NCBI RefSeq assembly: GCF_021730435.1
Contig: NZ_JABWGX010000010.1
Location: 1-64,000 of the forward strand
Reading direction: 5' to 3'
Source: Xanthobacter agilis
Lineage (GTDB): Bacteria; Pseudomonadota; Alphaproteobacteria; Rhizobiales; Xanthobacteraceae
Length of the DNA stretch: 64,000 nt
Of the stretch, positions 28,640 through 37,685 are shown piece after piece. A program made the position numbers and the translations under genes. Each line of letters begins with the position of its first letter. Positions within the stretch are counted from its first letter, which is position 1. The notes beneath the pieces are model-generated. The model worked only from the letters and a program-made list of their open reading frames with translations, made no database searches and had not been told where the DNA came from.

Positions 28640-29361
28640 TGCGTGAGCTGGTGCTCGACACTGAAACCACCGGACTTGAAGCCAATGGCGGCGACCGGCT
28701 GGTGGAAATCGGCTGCGTAGAGATGGTAAACCGGATTCTCACCGGAAATGTCTACCATGTTTACATCAATCCCGAGCGGGACATGCCGATCGAGGCATTC
28801 AACGTGCACGGACTCTCGACGGAATTTCTTTCCGACAAGCCGGTGTTTTCGACGATCGCGGATGAATTTCTGGAGTTCATCGCCGAAGATACGCTGGTCA
28901 TCCATAACGCGGCCTTCGACGTGGGCTTCCTGAACGCGGAGCTTGGCCGTACCGGACGCCCGCTGATTGCCCGTGATCGCGTGGTGGATACGCTGGCGCT
29001 CGCCCGCCGCAAGCATCCGGGCGGCGGCAATCGTCTCGACGACTTGATGAACCGCTACGGCATCGATAGTTCGCGTCGCGTGAAGCATGGGGCGTTGCTT
29101 GATGCCGAGCTTCTGGCGGAAGTCTATAGCGAGCTGCTCGGTGGGCGTCAGGCCAGCCTGATCGGTCTGGTGGAGGACGAGAGCGAGGCGCCTCGTCTGG
29201 TGATCGAGGCTAAGGCCGCGCGCCAGAGACCGGGGGTCCTGCCTTCGCGCGTGACGGCGGAGGAAGCGGAGGCCCACGCGGCGTTCGTGGCGGCGCTGGG
29301 AGAAAAGGCGCTTTGGCTGAAATACGCCGCGCCGGCGCCAGAGAGCGAGGGCGGCGTCTGA
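28639..29361 (+). CDS. dnaQ: DNA polymerase III subunit epsilon (proofreading 3'-5' exonuclease)
   Basis: A 240-residue DEDDh exonuclease. Exo I is VLDTETTGLE, Exo II is NAAFDVGFL and Exo III is KHGALLDAELLAEVY. The C-terminal 60 residues should bind the polymerase alpha subunit. ATG 28639 is chosen; a GTG codon directly before it could also serve. It ends the coupled ppsR-dnaQ run. The secB gene often found after dnaQ in related genomes is absent. Confidence 0.94.
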   Translation: MRELVLDTETTGLEANGGDRLVEIGCVEMVNRILTGNVYHVYINPERDMPIEAFNVHGLSTEFLSDKPVFSTIADEFLEFIAEDTLVIHNAAFDVGFLNAELGRTGRPLIARDRVVDTLALARRKHPGGGNRLDDLMNRYGIDSSRRVKHGALLDAELLAEVYSELLGGRQASLIGLVEDESEAPRLVIEAKAARQRPGVLPSRVTAEEAEAHAAFVAALGEKALWLKYAAPAPESEGGV

Positions 29362-29740
29362 TTTCGCCATGTGCAACCGTATCATATATTCAAAGATGCA
29401 TTTTTTAGATTATTCGCGAAAAACGTGATCGCCTGAGAAGCGCGCTGACGGCGAAATCGAGTGTGTTCCGATGTCGTGGTCGGAAACGGTGAAACGTGGC
29501 TCCATAGCTTCTAAAATCGATTCTTGCAGGGGTCGTCGGATTTTGGCGGTGAAGCGGGTGGATCCGGCGGCTTTCGAAGCCGCCATATGGTGATTTGGGC
29601 TTTCGCGACGCATATCACGGCGCCACCGTGCAATTGCGATCAACGATGGCGTCTTCGGTTTCCGCGCAGATCGCAGAGGGGGGCAAAACGGAGCCCTGGC
29701 GGCGCGCGCCGATGCCCGAAACAACAAACGGAATTTTTCC
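29362..29740. other. 379-bp gap between dnaQ and mnmE
   Basis: No gene is recognised. The first 60 bp are AT-rich (a CATTTTTTAGATTATTCGCG stretch near 29400), compatible with a terminator/promoter region. A perfect hairpin GGCGGCTT-TCG-AAGCCGCC lies at 29566-29584 without a T run. The mnmE promoter must lie here. This gap is also the junction where the mnmE-parB block joins the dnaQ block. Confidence 0.55.
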
Positions 29741-31039
29741 ATGGCTGCCGATACCATTTTCGCGCTCTCCTCGGGCCGCCTGCCTGCGGGCGTTGCCGTA
29801 GTGCGGGTCTCGGGTCCGGCTGCGGGGGATGCGCTGCAATCTTTGACCGGGGTTATTCCGCTGCCCCGGCAGGCGCGCTATGGGGCGCTGCGACGCGCCT
29901 CGAGCGGCGAAATCCTCGATCGTGGGTTGCAGCTTTTCTTTCCCGGCCCGGCGAGTGCCACGGGGGAGAATGTGGCGGAACTGCACCTGCATGGTGGGCG
30001 GGCGGTGGTGGCAGCGGTCTTTTCGGCGCTCGCCGCAATGCCCGGCCTGCGCCCTGCGGAGCCTGGAGAGTTCACCCGTCGCGCCCATGGCAATGGCAAG
30101 TTGGATCTCTCCGAGGTGGAAGGTCTGGCGGATCTTATCGCGGCCGAAAGCGAAGCTCAGCGGCGGCAGGCTCTGGCGCAGGCGGGTGGCACGCTCTCGC
30201 GCCGGGTTGATACCTGGCGTGAGGCTTTGCTGTGGTCGCTGGCGGTGACCGAGACGAGTCTCGACTTTGCCGATGAGGGAGATGTGGAGGAGCGCCTGAA
30301 TGACGATGTGGGTCAGGCGCTGGCGCCGGTGGTCGCCGATATGGAGGCGGCTCTGCGGGATTCCCAGCGCGGCGAGCGCGTGCGTGACGGATTGGTGGTG
30401 GCCATCGCCGGCCCGCCCAACGTGGGCAAGTCGAGCCTGCTGAACCGGCTGGCCGGGCGGGATGTGGCCATCGTCTCGCCGGTGGCCGGGACCACGCGGG
30501 ACGTGCTGGAAGTGCACCTGGAATTGGCGGGCCAATCGGTGACGGTGCTGGACACGGCGGGCCTGCGGGAGGCCACCGACGTGGTGGAGATCGAGGGTGT
30601 GCGGCGCGCCCTGGCGCGGGCGGAAGAGGCGCATCTCGTCTTGTGGCTGTCCGATACGGCGGAGCGGCCACCTCAGGCCTTGGGCCATGCGCTTTTGGTG
30701 CGCACCAAGATGGACCTTGGAGGCGTGGCGCCCTCCGGCTGGATCCCGCTTTCGACGGCGCGGACCGAGGGGCTGGAGGAACTGCTGCGGGTGGTCGGCG
30801 GGCTCCTGGATGAGCTGGTCGGGGGCGAGCCGGCGCTGATCACCCGTGAGCGGCAACGCCGGGCGTTGGATCTGGCGCTGGGTTATCTGCGCGCGGTGGT
30901 GGAAAATGAAGGGATCAGCGGGGAATTGCGCGCGGAGGAATTGCGGCTTGCGGCGCGGGCGCTGGATCGCATTGTCGGACGGATCGATGTGGAGGATGTC
31001 CTGGATCGGGTGTTTTCCACCTTCTGCATCGGGAAGTGA
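29741..31039 (+). CDS. mnmE: tRNA uridine-5-carboxymethylaminomethyl modification GTPase
   Basis: A 432-residue dynamin-like GTPase working with MnmG to modify U34 of tRNAs. The N-terminal formyl-THF-binding domain starts DTIFALSSGRLPAGVAVVRV. The G domain has G1 GPPNVGKSSLLN, G2 TTRD, and G3 DTAGLRE. The C-terminal catalytic CIGK is intact. The gene is slightly shorter than in E. coli, as usual in alphaproteobacteria. A parS site follows 13 bp after its stop. Confidence 0.96.
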   Translation: MAADTIFALSSGRLPAGVAVVRVSGPAAGDALQSLTGVIPLPRQARYGALRRASSGEILDRGLQLFFPGPASATGENVAELHLHGGRAVVAAVFSALAAMPGLRPAEPGEFTRRAHGNGKLDLSEVEGLADLIAAESEAQRRQALAQAGGTLSRRVDTWREALLWSLAVTETSLDFADEGDVEERLNDDVGQALAPVVADMEAALRDSQRGERVRDGLVVAIAGPPNVGKSSLLNRLAGRDVAIVSPVAGTTRDVLEVHLELAGQSVTVLDTAGLREATDVVEIEGVRRALARAEEAHLVLWLSDTAERPPQALGHALLVRTKMDLGGVAPSGWIPLSTARTEGLEELLRVVGGLLDELVGGEPALITRERQRRALDLALGYLRAVVENEGISGELRAEELRLAARALDRIVGRIDVEDVLDRVFSTFCIGK

Positions 31040-31051
31040 GCGCCGACTTTT

Positions 31052-31067
31052 TGTTTCACGTGAAACA
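31052..31067. other. parS centromere site 1
   Basis: A perfect 16-bp palindrome TGTTTCACGTGAAACA, identical to the consensus ParB-binding parS. It lies in the mnmE-mnmG gap. ParB nucleates here and spreads as a CTP-dependent clamp. Confidence 0.95.
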
Positions 31068-31141
31068 TTCATCGCACACGCGACACGGTTTTAGCTCGCT
31101 GTGGCCTTGACGGCGCGGACGCGACGGCGTTTTCAAGAGCG

Positions 31142-33061
31142 ATGACCAATCTTTTGGACCTCTCCCCCTCCCCGGCCGGCCCGGCGGAACTGGCCTTCGA
31201 CGTGGTGGTCGTGGGTGGCGGCCACGCGGGCTGCGAAGCCGCTGCCGCTGCGGCGCGAACCGGTGCGCGCACCGCGCTTGTGACCCATGATGCCGGGACC
31301 ATCGGCGCCATGTCGTGCAATCCGGCCATCGGGGGCTTGGGCAAGGGTCATCTGGTGCGGGAGATTGATGCCCTGGATGGTCTCATGGGCCGGGTGGCCG
31401 ACGCGGGCGGCATCCAGTTCCGCGTGCTCAACCGGCGCAAGGGCCCGGCCGTCCGTGGTCCGCGCGCGCAGGCCGACCGCAAGCTCTACGCGCGTGCCAT
31501 GCAGGCTGCTCTCGCGCAGACGGAAGGCCTCTTCGTCATCGGTGGCGAGGCGGATGACCTGGATGTGCGCGACGGGCGGATCGCGGCGGTTCGCCTCTCG
31601 GACGGCCGCAGGCTGCGGACCGGGGCGGTGGTGTTGACGACCGGCACGTTTCTGAATGGCCTCATTCATATGGGCGAGGTGTCCTTTCCCGCCGGGCGGA
31701 TGGGCGAGAAGCCAGCGTTGCGCCTGTCGCCGGCGTTGCGCCGGCTGGGGCTAGGGCTGGGCCGCCTGAAAACCGGAACGCCGGCGCGGCTGGACGGGCG
31801 GACCATCGATTGGGCCGGGCTGGAGATGCAGGCGGGGGATGATCCGCCCGAGCCCTTCTCCGAGCTGACCACGGTCCTTTCAAATCCCCAGGTGGAGTGC
31901 GGCATCACCCGCACCACCACTGCGACTCACGACGTGATCCGCGCCAACCTGCATCGCTCGGCCATGTATTCTGGGCGGATCGAGAGCACCGGGCCGCGCT
32001 ACTGCCCCTCGATCGAGGACAAGATTGTTCGCTTCGGGGATCGGGACGGACATCAGATCTTCCTGGAGCCGGAGGGGCTGGAGGACCACACGGTCTATCC
32101 CAACGGCCTGTCGACCTCCCTTCCCGAGGAGGTGCAGCAGCTCTTCCTGCGGACCATACCGGGCCTGGAGCGGGTGGCCGTGCTGCGGCCCGGTTATGCC
32201 ATCGAATATGATCATGTGGACCCTCGCCAGCTTTCGACCACGCTGGAAGCAAGGCAGGTGCGGGGGCTTTTTTTCGCCGGGCAGATCAACGGGACCACAG
32301 GCTATGAGGAAGCTGCGGCGCAGGGGCTGCTCGCGGGCCTCAACGCGGCGCGCCGGGCGGCCGGGGCTGACGGGATGGTGCTTGATCGGGCCACGTCCTA
32401 TCTCGGCGTGATGGTGGATGACCTGGTGACGCGGGGTGTGAGCGAGCCCTACCGCATGTTCACCTCAAGGGCGGAATATCGGCTGACGCTGCGCACCGAT
32501 AATGCGGATCAGCGTTTGACGGCGCTCGGGGAGCAGCTGGGCCTGGTCGGCAGGCGGCGGGCGCAGGTGTTTGCCGGCAAGATGAAGGCGCTGGGCGAGG
32601 TTCGAGCGCTGGTGGAGCGCCTCACCCTGACGCCCAACATGGGTGCGCGCCACGGGCTAAATCTGAACAAGGACGGCTTGCGCCGGTCGGCCTTCGATCT
32701 TCTCGCCTACCCCGATATCGATCTCAAACGGCTGTGCGGGATCTGGCCGGAGCTGGCCGCGATCGATCCGAAGCTGGGGGATCAGATCGAGGTGGACGCG
32801 AAATACGCGGTCTATCTCGGGCGGCAGGCGGCCGACATCGCCGTGTTGCGGCGCGACGAGGGCCTGATGCTGCCGAGCCAGCTTGCGTATGACACGTTGC
32901 CGGGCCTATCGAATGAGCTGAAGCAGAAATTGGCGCGGGTGCGCCCGCAGACCGTCGGTCAGGCCGGGCGCATTGAGGGGATGACACCGGCGGCGTTGAC
33001 CTTGCTCGCGACCTATGCGCGACGCGGGTCCACGGCGGCGGCTGACGGAGATGCGGCTTAG
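31142..33061 (+). CDS. mnmG: tRNA uridine-5-carboxymethylaminomethyl modification enzyme, FAD subunit
   Basis: A 639-residue FAD protein, partner of MnmE. The dinucleotide site is [18 protein letters not shown] near residue 20. GidA signatures are [19 protein letters not shown] and [16 protein letters not shown]. Length is typical. It is flanked by parS sites on both sides, the second inside the following rsmG gene. Confidence 0.96.
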   Translation: MTNLLDLSPSPAGPAELAFDVVVVGGGHAGCEAAAAAARTGARTALVTHDAGTIGAMSCNPAIGGLGKGHLVREIDALDGLMGRVADAGGIQFRVLNRRKGPAVRGPRAQADRKLYARAMQAALAQTEGLFVIGGEADDLDVRDGRIAAVRLSDGRRLRTGAVVLTTGTFLNGLIHMGEVSFPAGRMGEKPALRLSPALRRLGLGLGRLKTGTPARLDGRTIDWAGLEMQAGDDPPEPFSELTTVLSNPQVECGITRTTTATHDVIRANLHRSAMYSGRIESTGPRYCPSIEDKIVRFGDRDGHQIFLEPEGLEDHTVYPNGLSTSLPEEVQQLFLRTIPGLERVAVLRPGYAIEYDHVDPRQLSTTLEARQVRGLFFAGQINGTTGYEEAAAQGLLAGLNAARRAAGADGMVLDRATSYLGVMVDDLVTRGVSEPYRMFTSRAEYRLTLRTDNADQRLTALGEQLGLVGRRRAQVFAGKMKALGEVRALVERLTLTPNMGARHGLNLNKDGLRRSAFDLLAYPDIDLKRLCGIWPELAAIDPKLGDQIEVDAKYAVYLGRQAADIAVLRRDEGLMLPSQLAYDTLPGLSNELKQKLARVRPQTVGQAGRIEGMTPAALTLLATYARRGSTAAADGDAA

Positions 33062-33143
33062 GGTGCGGGCTCGGCCGGGCGTGGATGGCGCGATTTTGGA
33101 AAGGCGGGCGCAGGTGGCACGGGATGTTGCGGACGACACGGAA

Positions 33144-33824
33144 GTGGTGAGCCAGCGGCGCGGTGTCGAAGCGAGTGTTTCACGTGAAACATTCCAGCGC
33201 CTGGACGCGCTTGTCGGCTTGCTGCTGAAGTGGCAACGGACGATCAATCTCGTGGCGCCGGCGACGCTCCCGCAGGTCTGGGCGCGGCATGTGGCTGATT
33301 CGCTTCAGCTGGTGGCGCTTGCACCCACCGATGCGACCCGCTGGGTGGATCTGGGGTCCGGCGGAGGATTTCCAGGCCTCGTGGTGGCCGCCGTGCTCGC
33401 CGAGCGGTCCGGCGCCGCGGTTGATCTGGTGGAAAGCGATAGCCGTAAGGCCGCTTTCCTGCGCGAAGCGATTCGCGTCATCGGCTTGCCGGGACGGGTA
33501 CATGTCGCGCGGATCGAGAAGGTGGGGGCGGAGCTGGCGGGTGGAACCCATGTGGTTTCCGCCCGCGCGCTTGCGCCTTTGCCTAAATTGCTCGATCTCG
33601 CGGCGCCTTTTCTCGCCGCAGGTGCAGTGGGGCTGTTTCTGAAGGGGAAGGATGCCACAGGCGAATTGACCGAGGCGCGTAAAGGCTGGACACTCGACGT
33701 CGAGCTCGCGCCCAGCCACACCGACCCCGATGGCCGGATCGTGGTTGTAAAGAGCGCCAGACCCCTTGCAGCTGCCGCCCATGCGCGTTCATCCGCTCGC
33801 GAGCGGCCGGATGCGGCGGGATGA
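33144..33824 (+). CDS. rsmG: 16S rRNA (guanine-N7)-methyltransferase RsmG
   Basis: About 226 residues from GTG 33144; GTG 33147, or ATG 33051 overlapping mnmG, are alternatives. It methylates G527 of 16S rRNA. The SAM site is [16 protein letters not shown]; RsmG features [14 protein letters not shown] and [13 protein letters not shown] are present. The N-terminal SVSRETFQ is encoded by a parS palindrome, so the protein sequence is constrained by the centromere. I prefer the GTG start because the longer N-terminus is arginine-rich and not family-like. Confidence 0.88.
   Translation: MVSQRRGVEASVSRETFQRLDALVGLLLKWQRTINLVAPATLPQVWARHVADSLQLVALAPTDATRWVDLGSGGGFPGLVVAAVLAERSGAAVDLVESDSRKAAFLREAIRVIGLPGRVHVARIEKVGAELAGGTHVVSARALAPLPKLLDLAAPFLAAGAVGLFLKGKDATGELTEARKGWTLDVELAPSHTDPDGRIVVVKSARPLAAAAHARSSARERPDAAG
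33176..33191. other. parS centromere site 2
   Basis: A perfect TGTTTCACGTGAAACA, the same 16-mer as site 1, embedded in the 5' coding part of rsmG. Confidence 0.95.
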
Positions 33825-33879
33825 TGACCCGCCGTGTTGCGACCCTATTTCATCCGATTTGATCGAGGATCGTCGACCC

Positions 33880-34725
33880 ATGAGCGATCTCAATATGTCC
33901 GCTCCCCCGCCCGCCCCCGCCCCCGCCCGGCCGCGCGTGCTGGCGCTGGCCAACCAGAAGGGGGGCGTGGGCAAGACCACGACCGCCATCAACCTCGGAA
34001 CGGCGCTCGCCGCTATCGGTGAAAAGGTTCTGGTGGTCGATCTTGATCCGCAGGGCAATGCCTCCACCGGGCTCGGGATCGACCGGCGGGCGCGCCAGCG
34101 CTCCACCTATGACATCTTGGTGGGAGATGCGAGCTTTCGCGAAACCATCATGGAAACGGCGGTTCCCGGGCTGCATGTGGCGCCGGCGACCCTCGACCTG
34201 TCGGGGCTGGAGCTGGAGATCGCATCGGCTCGCGATCGCGCGTTTCGCCTGCGCAATGCGTTGCAGGGGCTGGCGGAGGACGACGCCGCGGCGCGCTACA
34301 GCTATGTTCTGGTGGACTGCCCGCCGGCGCTCTCCTTGCTCACCGTCAACGCCATGGCGGCCTCCGACGCCATCTTGGTGCCGCTTCAGTGCGAGTTTTT
34401 CGCGCTCGAGGGCTTGTCCCAGCTCATGAAGACGGTGGACCAGGTGCGCACGGGGCTGAACCCGAACCTGGTGATTCACGGCATCGTCCTCACCATGTAT
34501 GACGGGCGGAACAACCTGTCGGAACAGGTGGTGCAGGACGTGCGCGCGTTCATGGGGGACAAGGTGTACGACACCATCATTCCGCGGAACGTGCGCATTT
34601 CCGAGGCGCCATCCTACGGCAAGCCGGCGTTACTCTATGACCTGAAGTGCGCGGGCTCGCAGGCCTATTTGAAGCTGGCGTCCGAGGTCATTCAGCGCGA
34701 GCGGGCCGCACGGGCCGCCGCTTGA
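33880..34725 (+). CDS. parA: Chromosome partitioning ATPase ParA
   Basis: A 281-residue ParA/Soj ATPase from ATG 33880. The deviant Walker A is KGGVGKTTTAINLG, Walker A' VVDLDPQGNASTGLG, and Walker B VLVDCPPALSLLTVNA. The proline-rich N-terminus (PPPAPAPARPR) is a short linker. ParA forms ATP-dependent dimers on DNA and pulls ParB-parS complexes. It precedes parB by 27 bp. Confidence 0.96.
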   Translation: MSDLNMSAPPPAPAPARPRVLALANQKGGVGKTTTAINLGTALAAIGEKVLVVDLDPQGNASTGLGIDRRARQRSTYDILVGDASFRETIMETAVPGLHVAPATLDLSGLELEIASARDRAFRLRNALQGLAEDDAAARYSYVLVDCPPALSLLTVNAMAASDAILVPLQCEFFALEGLSQLMKTVDQVRTGLNPNLVIHGIVLTMYDGRNNLSEQVVQDVRAFMGDKVYDTIIPRNVRISEAPSYGKPALLYDLKCAGSQAYLKLASEVIQRERAARAAA

Positions 34726-34752
34726 GATCGATGTTTGCAGTAAAGGAAAGCC

Positions 34753-35652
34753 ATGTCCATGGCGGATGAACCGCGCTCCCGGCTCGGCCGGGGGCTTGCC
34801 GCGTTGATCGGCGAGATGAACGATCCGCAGCCCGAGGCTGCCGCGCCCGCCGGGGCGCGCGCGGGGGTGCAGCGCCGTCTGCCCATCGAGCACGTCCGTG
34901 CCAATCCGCGCAATCCGCGCCGGGCCTTTCTTGAGGAAGGGCTGGAGGATCTCACGGCTTCTATCCGGGAAAAGGGGATCATCCAGCCCATCGTCGTGCG
35001 GCCGCTGCCCGGGATCAATGCCTTTGAGATCGTCGCCGGCGAGCGGCGCTGGCGCGCGGCGCAGCGGGCGGCCTTGCACGAAGTGCCGGTGATCGTGCTG
35101 GAGCTCTCCGATCGCGAGGCGCTGGAGATCGCGATCATCGAGAACGTGCAGCGGGCGGATCTCAATCCGGTCGAAGAGGCTCAGGGATACGAGGCCTTGA
35201 TGGCGCAGTTCGATTATTCACAAAGCGATTTAGCAAAGGTGATTGGCAAGAGCCGGAGCCATATCGCCAATACGCTCCGGCTGCTGAAGCTGCCGGCGGA
35301 GGTGAAGATCTATCTGGAAGACGGCCGCCTCACCGCTGGTCATGCGCGGGCGCTGATTGGCCATGAGCACCCCGAGCAGATCGCCCGGCAAGTGGTGGAG
35401 AAGGGTCTCAACGTCCGTGACGTGGAGGCGCTGGTCAAGGCCCATGGGGCGGGCGCCGGCGAACCGCTGAAGCGCAAGCCGGCGCCGGAGAGCGCCAAAT
35501 CGGCGGATGTCCGGGCTCTGGAACGGCGCCTGGGCGAGGCGCTGGGATTGAGCGTATCGCTGGACAGCCGGGGCGAAGCGGGCGAGCTGCGCATCCGTTA
35601 TGCGAGCCTCGATCAATTGGACGATCTGTGCCGGCGGCTCGGCGTGGACTGA
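34753..35652 (+). CDS. parB: Chromosome partitioning protein ParB
   Basis: A 299-residue ParB/Spo0J. The N-terminal ParA-interacting peptide (RSRLGRGLAALIGEM), the CTP-binding domain with GERRWRAAQ, the HTH YSQSDLAKVIGKSRSHIANT, and a C-terminal dimerisation domain are all in order. It binds parS. Three matching sites lie in this window. It is followed by a strong hairpin terminator shared with convergent mucR. Confidence 0.96.
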   Translation: MSMADEPRSRLGRGLAALIGEMNDPQPEAAAPAGARAGVQRRLPIEHVRANPRNPRRAFLEEGLEDLTASIREKGIIQPIVVRPLPGINAFEIVAGERRWRAAQRAALHEVPVIVLELSDREALEIAIIENVQRADLNPVEEAQGYEALMAQFDYSQSDLAKVIGKSRSHIANTLRLLKLPAEVKIYLEDGRLTAGHARALIGHEHPEQIARQVVEKGLNVRDVEALVKAHGAGAGEPLKRKPAPESAKSADVRALERRLGEALGLSVSLDSRGEAGELRIRYASLDQLDDLCRRLGVD

Positions 35653-35857
35653 AGCAATCCGCGGTGAGGCGTTTCCGCTTCGTTTCGGATCACGCGCCAT
35701 TCGAGAGTTTGGCGCGGTTGCCGCGAACCGAAATGGCGTCGTCGGTGGGCGGAAATCTGCCGCATCATCAAAGAACAGGAGGCGGCCAGTTCGTCCGTTC
35801 TTTTGGCTGTGTTCCGCGCTTTTCACCGGCGCTTGGTTCAAAACGCCTGGAAACACA

Positions 35858-35893
35858 AACCCCCGCACCAAGAGAGATTGAGTTGCGGGGGTT
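35858..35893. terminator. Bidirectional terminator between parB and mucR
   Basis: A 10-bp stem AACCCCCGCA (35858-35867) with TGCGGGGGTT (35884-35893) around a 16-nt loop. It lies between convergent genes. Confidence 0.7.
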
Positions 35894-35919
35894 GAGTGTT
35901 CGGTCGACGCGGCCGGATT

Positions 35920-36387
35920 TCAGACCGGAGCGGCCTTGCGGCGGCTCGGCTTCTTGACCGGGGCGACCGGGGCCTTCTTGCGGCTCTGACCAAGACCCAT
36001 GTTCTTGGCGAGTTCAGAGCGCGCGGCAGCATAGGCCGGGGCGACCATGGGGTAATCCTTCGGCAGGCCCCACTTCTCGCGGTAAGCATCAGGCGTCATG
36101 CCATAGCTGGTCCGCAGGTGGCGCTTCAGGGATTTGAACTTCTTACCGTCTTCAAGACAGATGATGTATTCGGGCGTGACCGACTTCTTGACGGGCACGG
36201 CCGGCTTCTGCTCTTCGACCGGCGGAGCAACCGGGGTCCCGAGCTGACCGAGCGCGCGGTGCACGGATTCGATCAGCGCCGGAAGATCAGCGGCCGCCAC
36301 GCTGTTGTTGCTCACATAGGCGGCGACGATGTCCGCGGTGAAGTCGATATGGCTTTGCGATTGCGGATTGGTTGAGGAATCGCTCAC
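35920..36387 (-). CDS. MucR/Ros-family zinc-finger transcriptional regulator
   Basis: A 155-residue protein from GTG 36387 with GGGA upstream. The MucR core is [20 protein letters not shown] and the next segment [21 protein letters not shown] lysine-rich tail ([15 protein letters not shown]) ends the protein. MucR proteins bind AT-rich promoters and control exopolysaccharide, motility and, in Caulobacter and Sinorhizobium, cell-cycle genes. Its upstream region is itself AT-rich, consistent with autoregulation. It could control the polysaccharide genes in this window; that is speculation. Confidence 0.92.
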   Translation of the reverse strand: MSDSSTNPQSQSHIDFTADIVAAYVSNNSVAAADLPALIESVHRALGQLGTPVAPPVEEQKPAVPVKKSVTPEYIICLEDGKKFKSLKRHLRTSYGMTPDAYREKWGLPKDYPMVAPAYAAARSELAKNMGLGQSRKKAPVAPVKKPSRRKAAPV

Positions 36388-37060
36388 AGGGCATCCCTTT
36401 CTGCTTGCACGCTGCGGCTGTCCGCGTGGGCAGCACTGCATTTATAGAAATATACGTAAAGTCGAAGCTTCGCAAATATTCTATAGCAGACGTTAAACCA
36501 GTTACAATCGGGTCTTCTAAAAAACTTTGAAATTGAGCATCTATGCGGGTTTGATGCGAAAGCAGCAGCACCGTGCCGCAGGGAAAATGAAAGGTGGAGG
36601 GTGCCGGAAATGGCACTGATTCGCTTTCGAAAAGACGCGATCCCTCCGTCCGGCGAAGTCCATTTGGCAACCGATGGGTGTAGGAATTGCTGCCATCTGG
36701 GGCCAGTGTCCAATGAATTGCGACATACTGCTTGGCTCCCGCGGACGCTGCGGTCACGGTCAAGATTTCGCCGAGGATGCGGCTGTCCCAAGGGGGCGCG
36801 GAATGAACCGACATTGCCTCGACGACGCAATATTCTGGCTTTGCGTAGAAACGGTGGCGATAGCATGTGATGTGCGGGTGAAATGAAACTGCGTGATCCA
36901 GAAATGCGGGTCTTGAGGTTCGTGGGTGCCGGCGCGGTTGAGAACAGGTGGTCGGGCCATGCGTCTTCCCAGCGGGAGCTGCAGGTGTCGGCCATTGGCG
37001 TTGGCGCGCCGAAGGTTTACATGCGGCGATCGCCGTCGCCGCAGGAGATTGGGAAGTATC
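36388..37060. other. 673-bp lower-GC gap between mucR and recR
   Basis: The part next to mucR (36430-36560) is AT-rich and should hold the mucR promoter. The rest has lower GC than the window and no recognised gene. A minus-strand frame from ATG 36814 stays open for 175 codons to 36287, running through the mucR start in another frame. Its product (starting MSVHSAPPWDSRILGEIL) matches no family I know, so I do not call it. The dnaX and ybaB genes that often precede recR are not here. Confidence 0.5.
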
Positions 37061-37666
37061 ATGCCGCGCGCAGTCGCCGGACCGGAAATCGAACGACTTA
37101 TTCAGCTGCTGGCGCGCCTGCCGGGCCTTGGGCCGCGTTCGGCGCGCCGCGCAGTGCTGCAGCTCATCAAGAAGCGCGAGGGGCTGATGGCGCCGCTGGC
37201 GCGGGCGCTGACCGACGTTCTGGACAAGGTGGTGGAGTGCAAGGTCTGCGGGAACGTGGATGTGTGCGATCCCTGCACCGTCTGCACCGACCCGGTGCGA
37301 GATGGGCGCCTGCTGGTGGTGGTGTCGGATGTGGGTGATCTTTGGGCGCTGGAGCGGGCGGGTGTGCTGAACGCGCGCTACCATGTGCTGGGCGGCGTAT
37401 TGTCCCCCCTCGACGGGGTGGGGCCGGATGATCTCAATTTGTCGAAGCTGGTGGCGCGCGTGGTGGACCAGAACGTCGTCGAAGTCATTCTTGCCCTCGG
37501 GGCCACGGTGGATGGCCAGACCACGGCCCATTACATCACCGATCTCTTGCGAGATCTTCCCGTGCGGGTGACACGCCTCGCCCAGGGGGTGCCGGTGGGT
37601 GGCGAGCTGGACTATCTCGACGAAGGCACCTTGTCCGCGGCGATCCGCGCGCGCACCCAGATGTGA
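37061..37666 (+). CDS. recR: Recombination protein RecR
   Basis: A 201-residue protein of the RecFOR gap-repair pathway. The helix-hairpin-helix region [17 protein letters not shown], the zinc motif [16 protein letters not shown], and the Toprim domain ([18 protein letters not shown]) are all present. It starts at ATG 37061 with GGAG 15 bp upstream. It ends 19 bp from the convergent FUSC gene. It stands alone rather than after dnaX-ybaB. Confidence 0.95.
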   Translation: MPRAVAGPEIERLIQLLARLPGLGPRSARRAVLQLIKKREGLMAPLARALTDVLDKVVECKVCGNVDVCDPCTVCTDPVRDGRLLVVVSDVGDLWALERAGVLNARYHVLGGVLSPLDGVGPDDLNLSKLVARVVDQNVVEVILALGATVDGQTTAHYITDLLRDLPVRVTRLAQGVPVGGELDYLDEGTLSAAIRARTQM

Positions 37667-37685
37667 CCTCCACCGGCCTCCCCGC

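Noticed and set aside
36287-36814. A 175-codon minus-strand gene upstream of mucR
   Set aside because: It matches no known family, overlaps the mucR start, and lacks a clear ribosome site. It is noted as a finding but not called as a gene.
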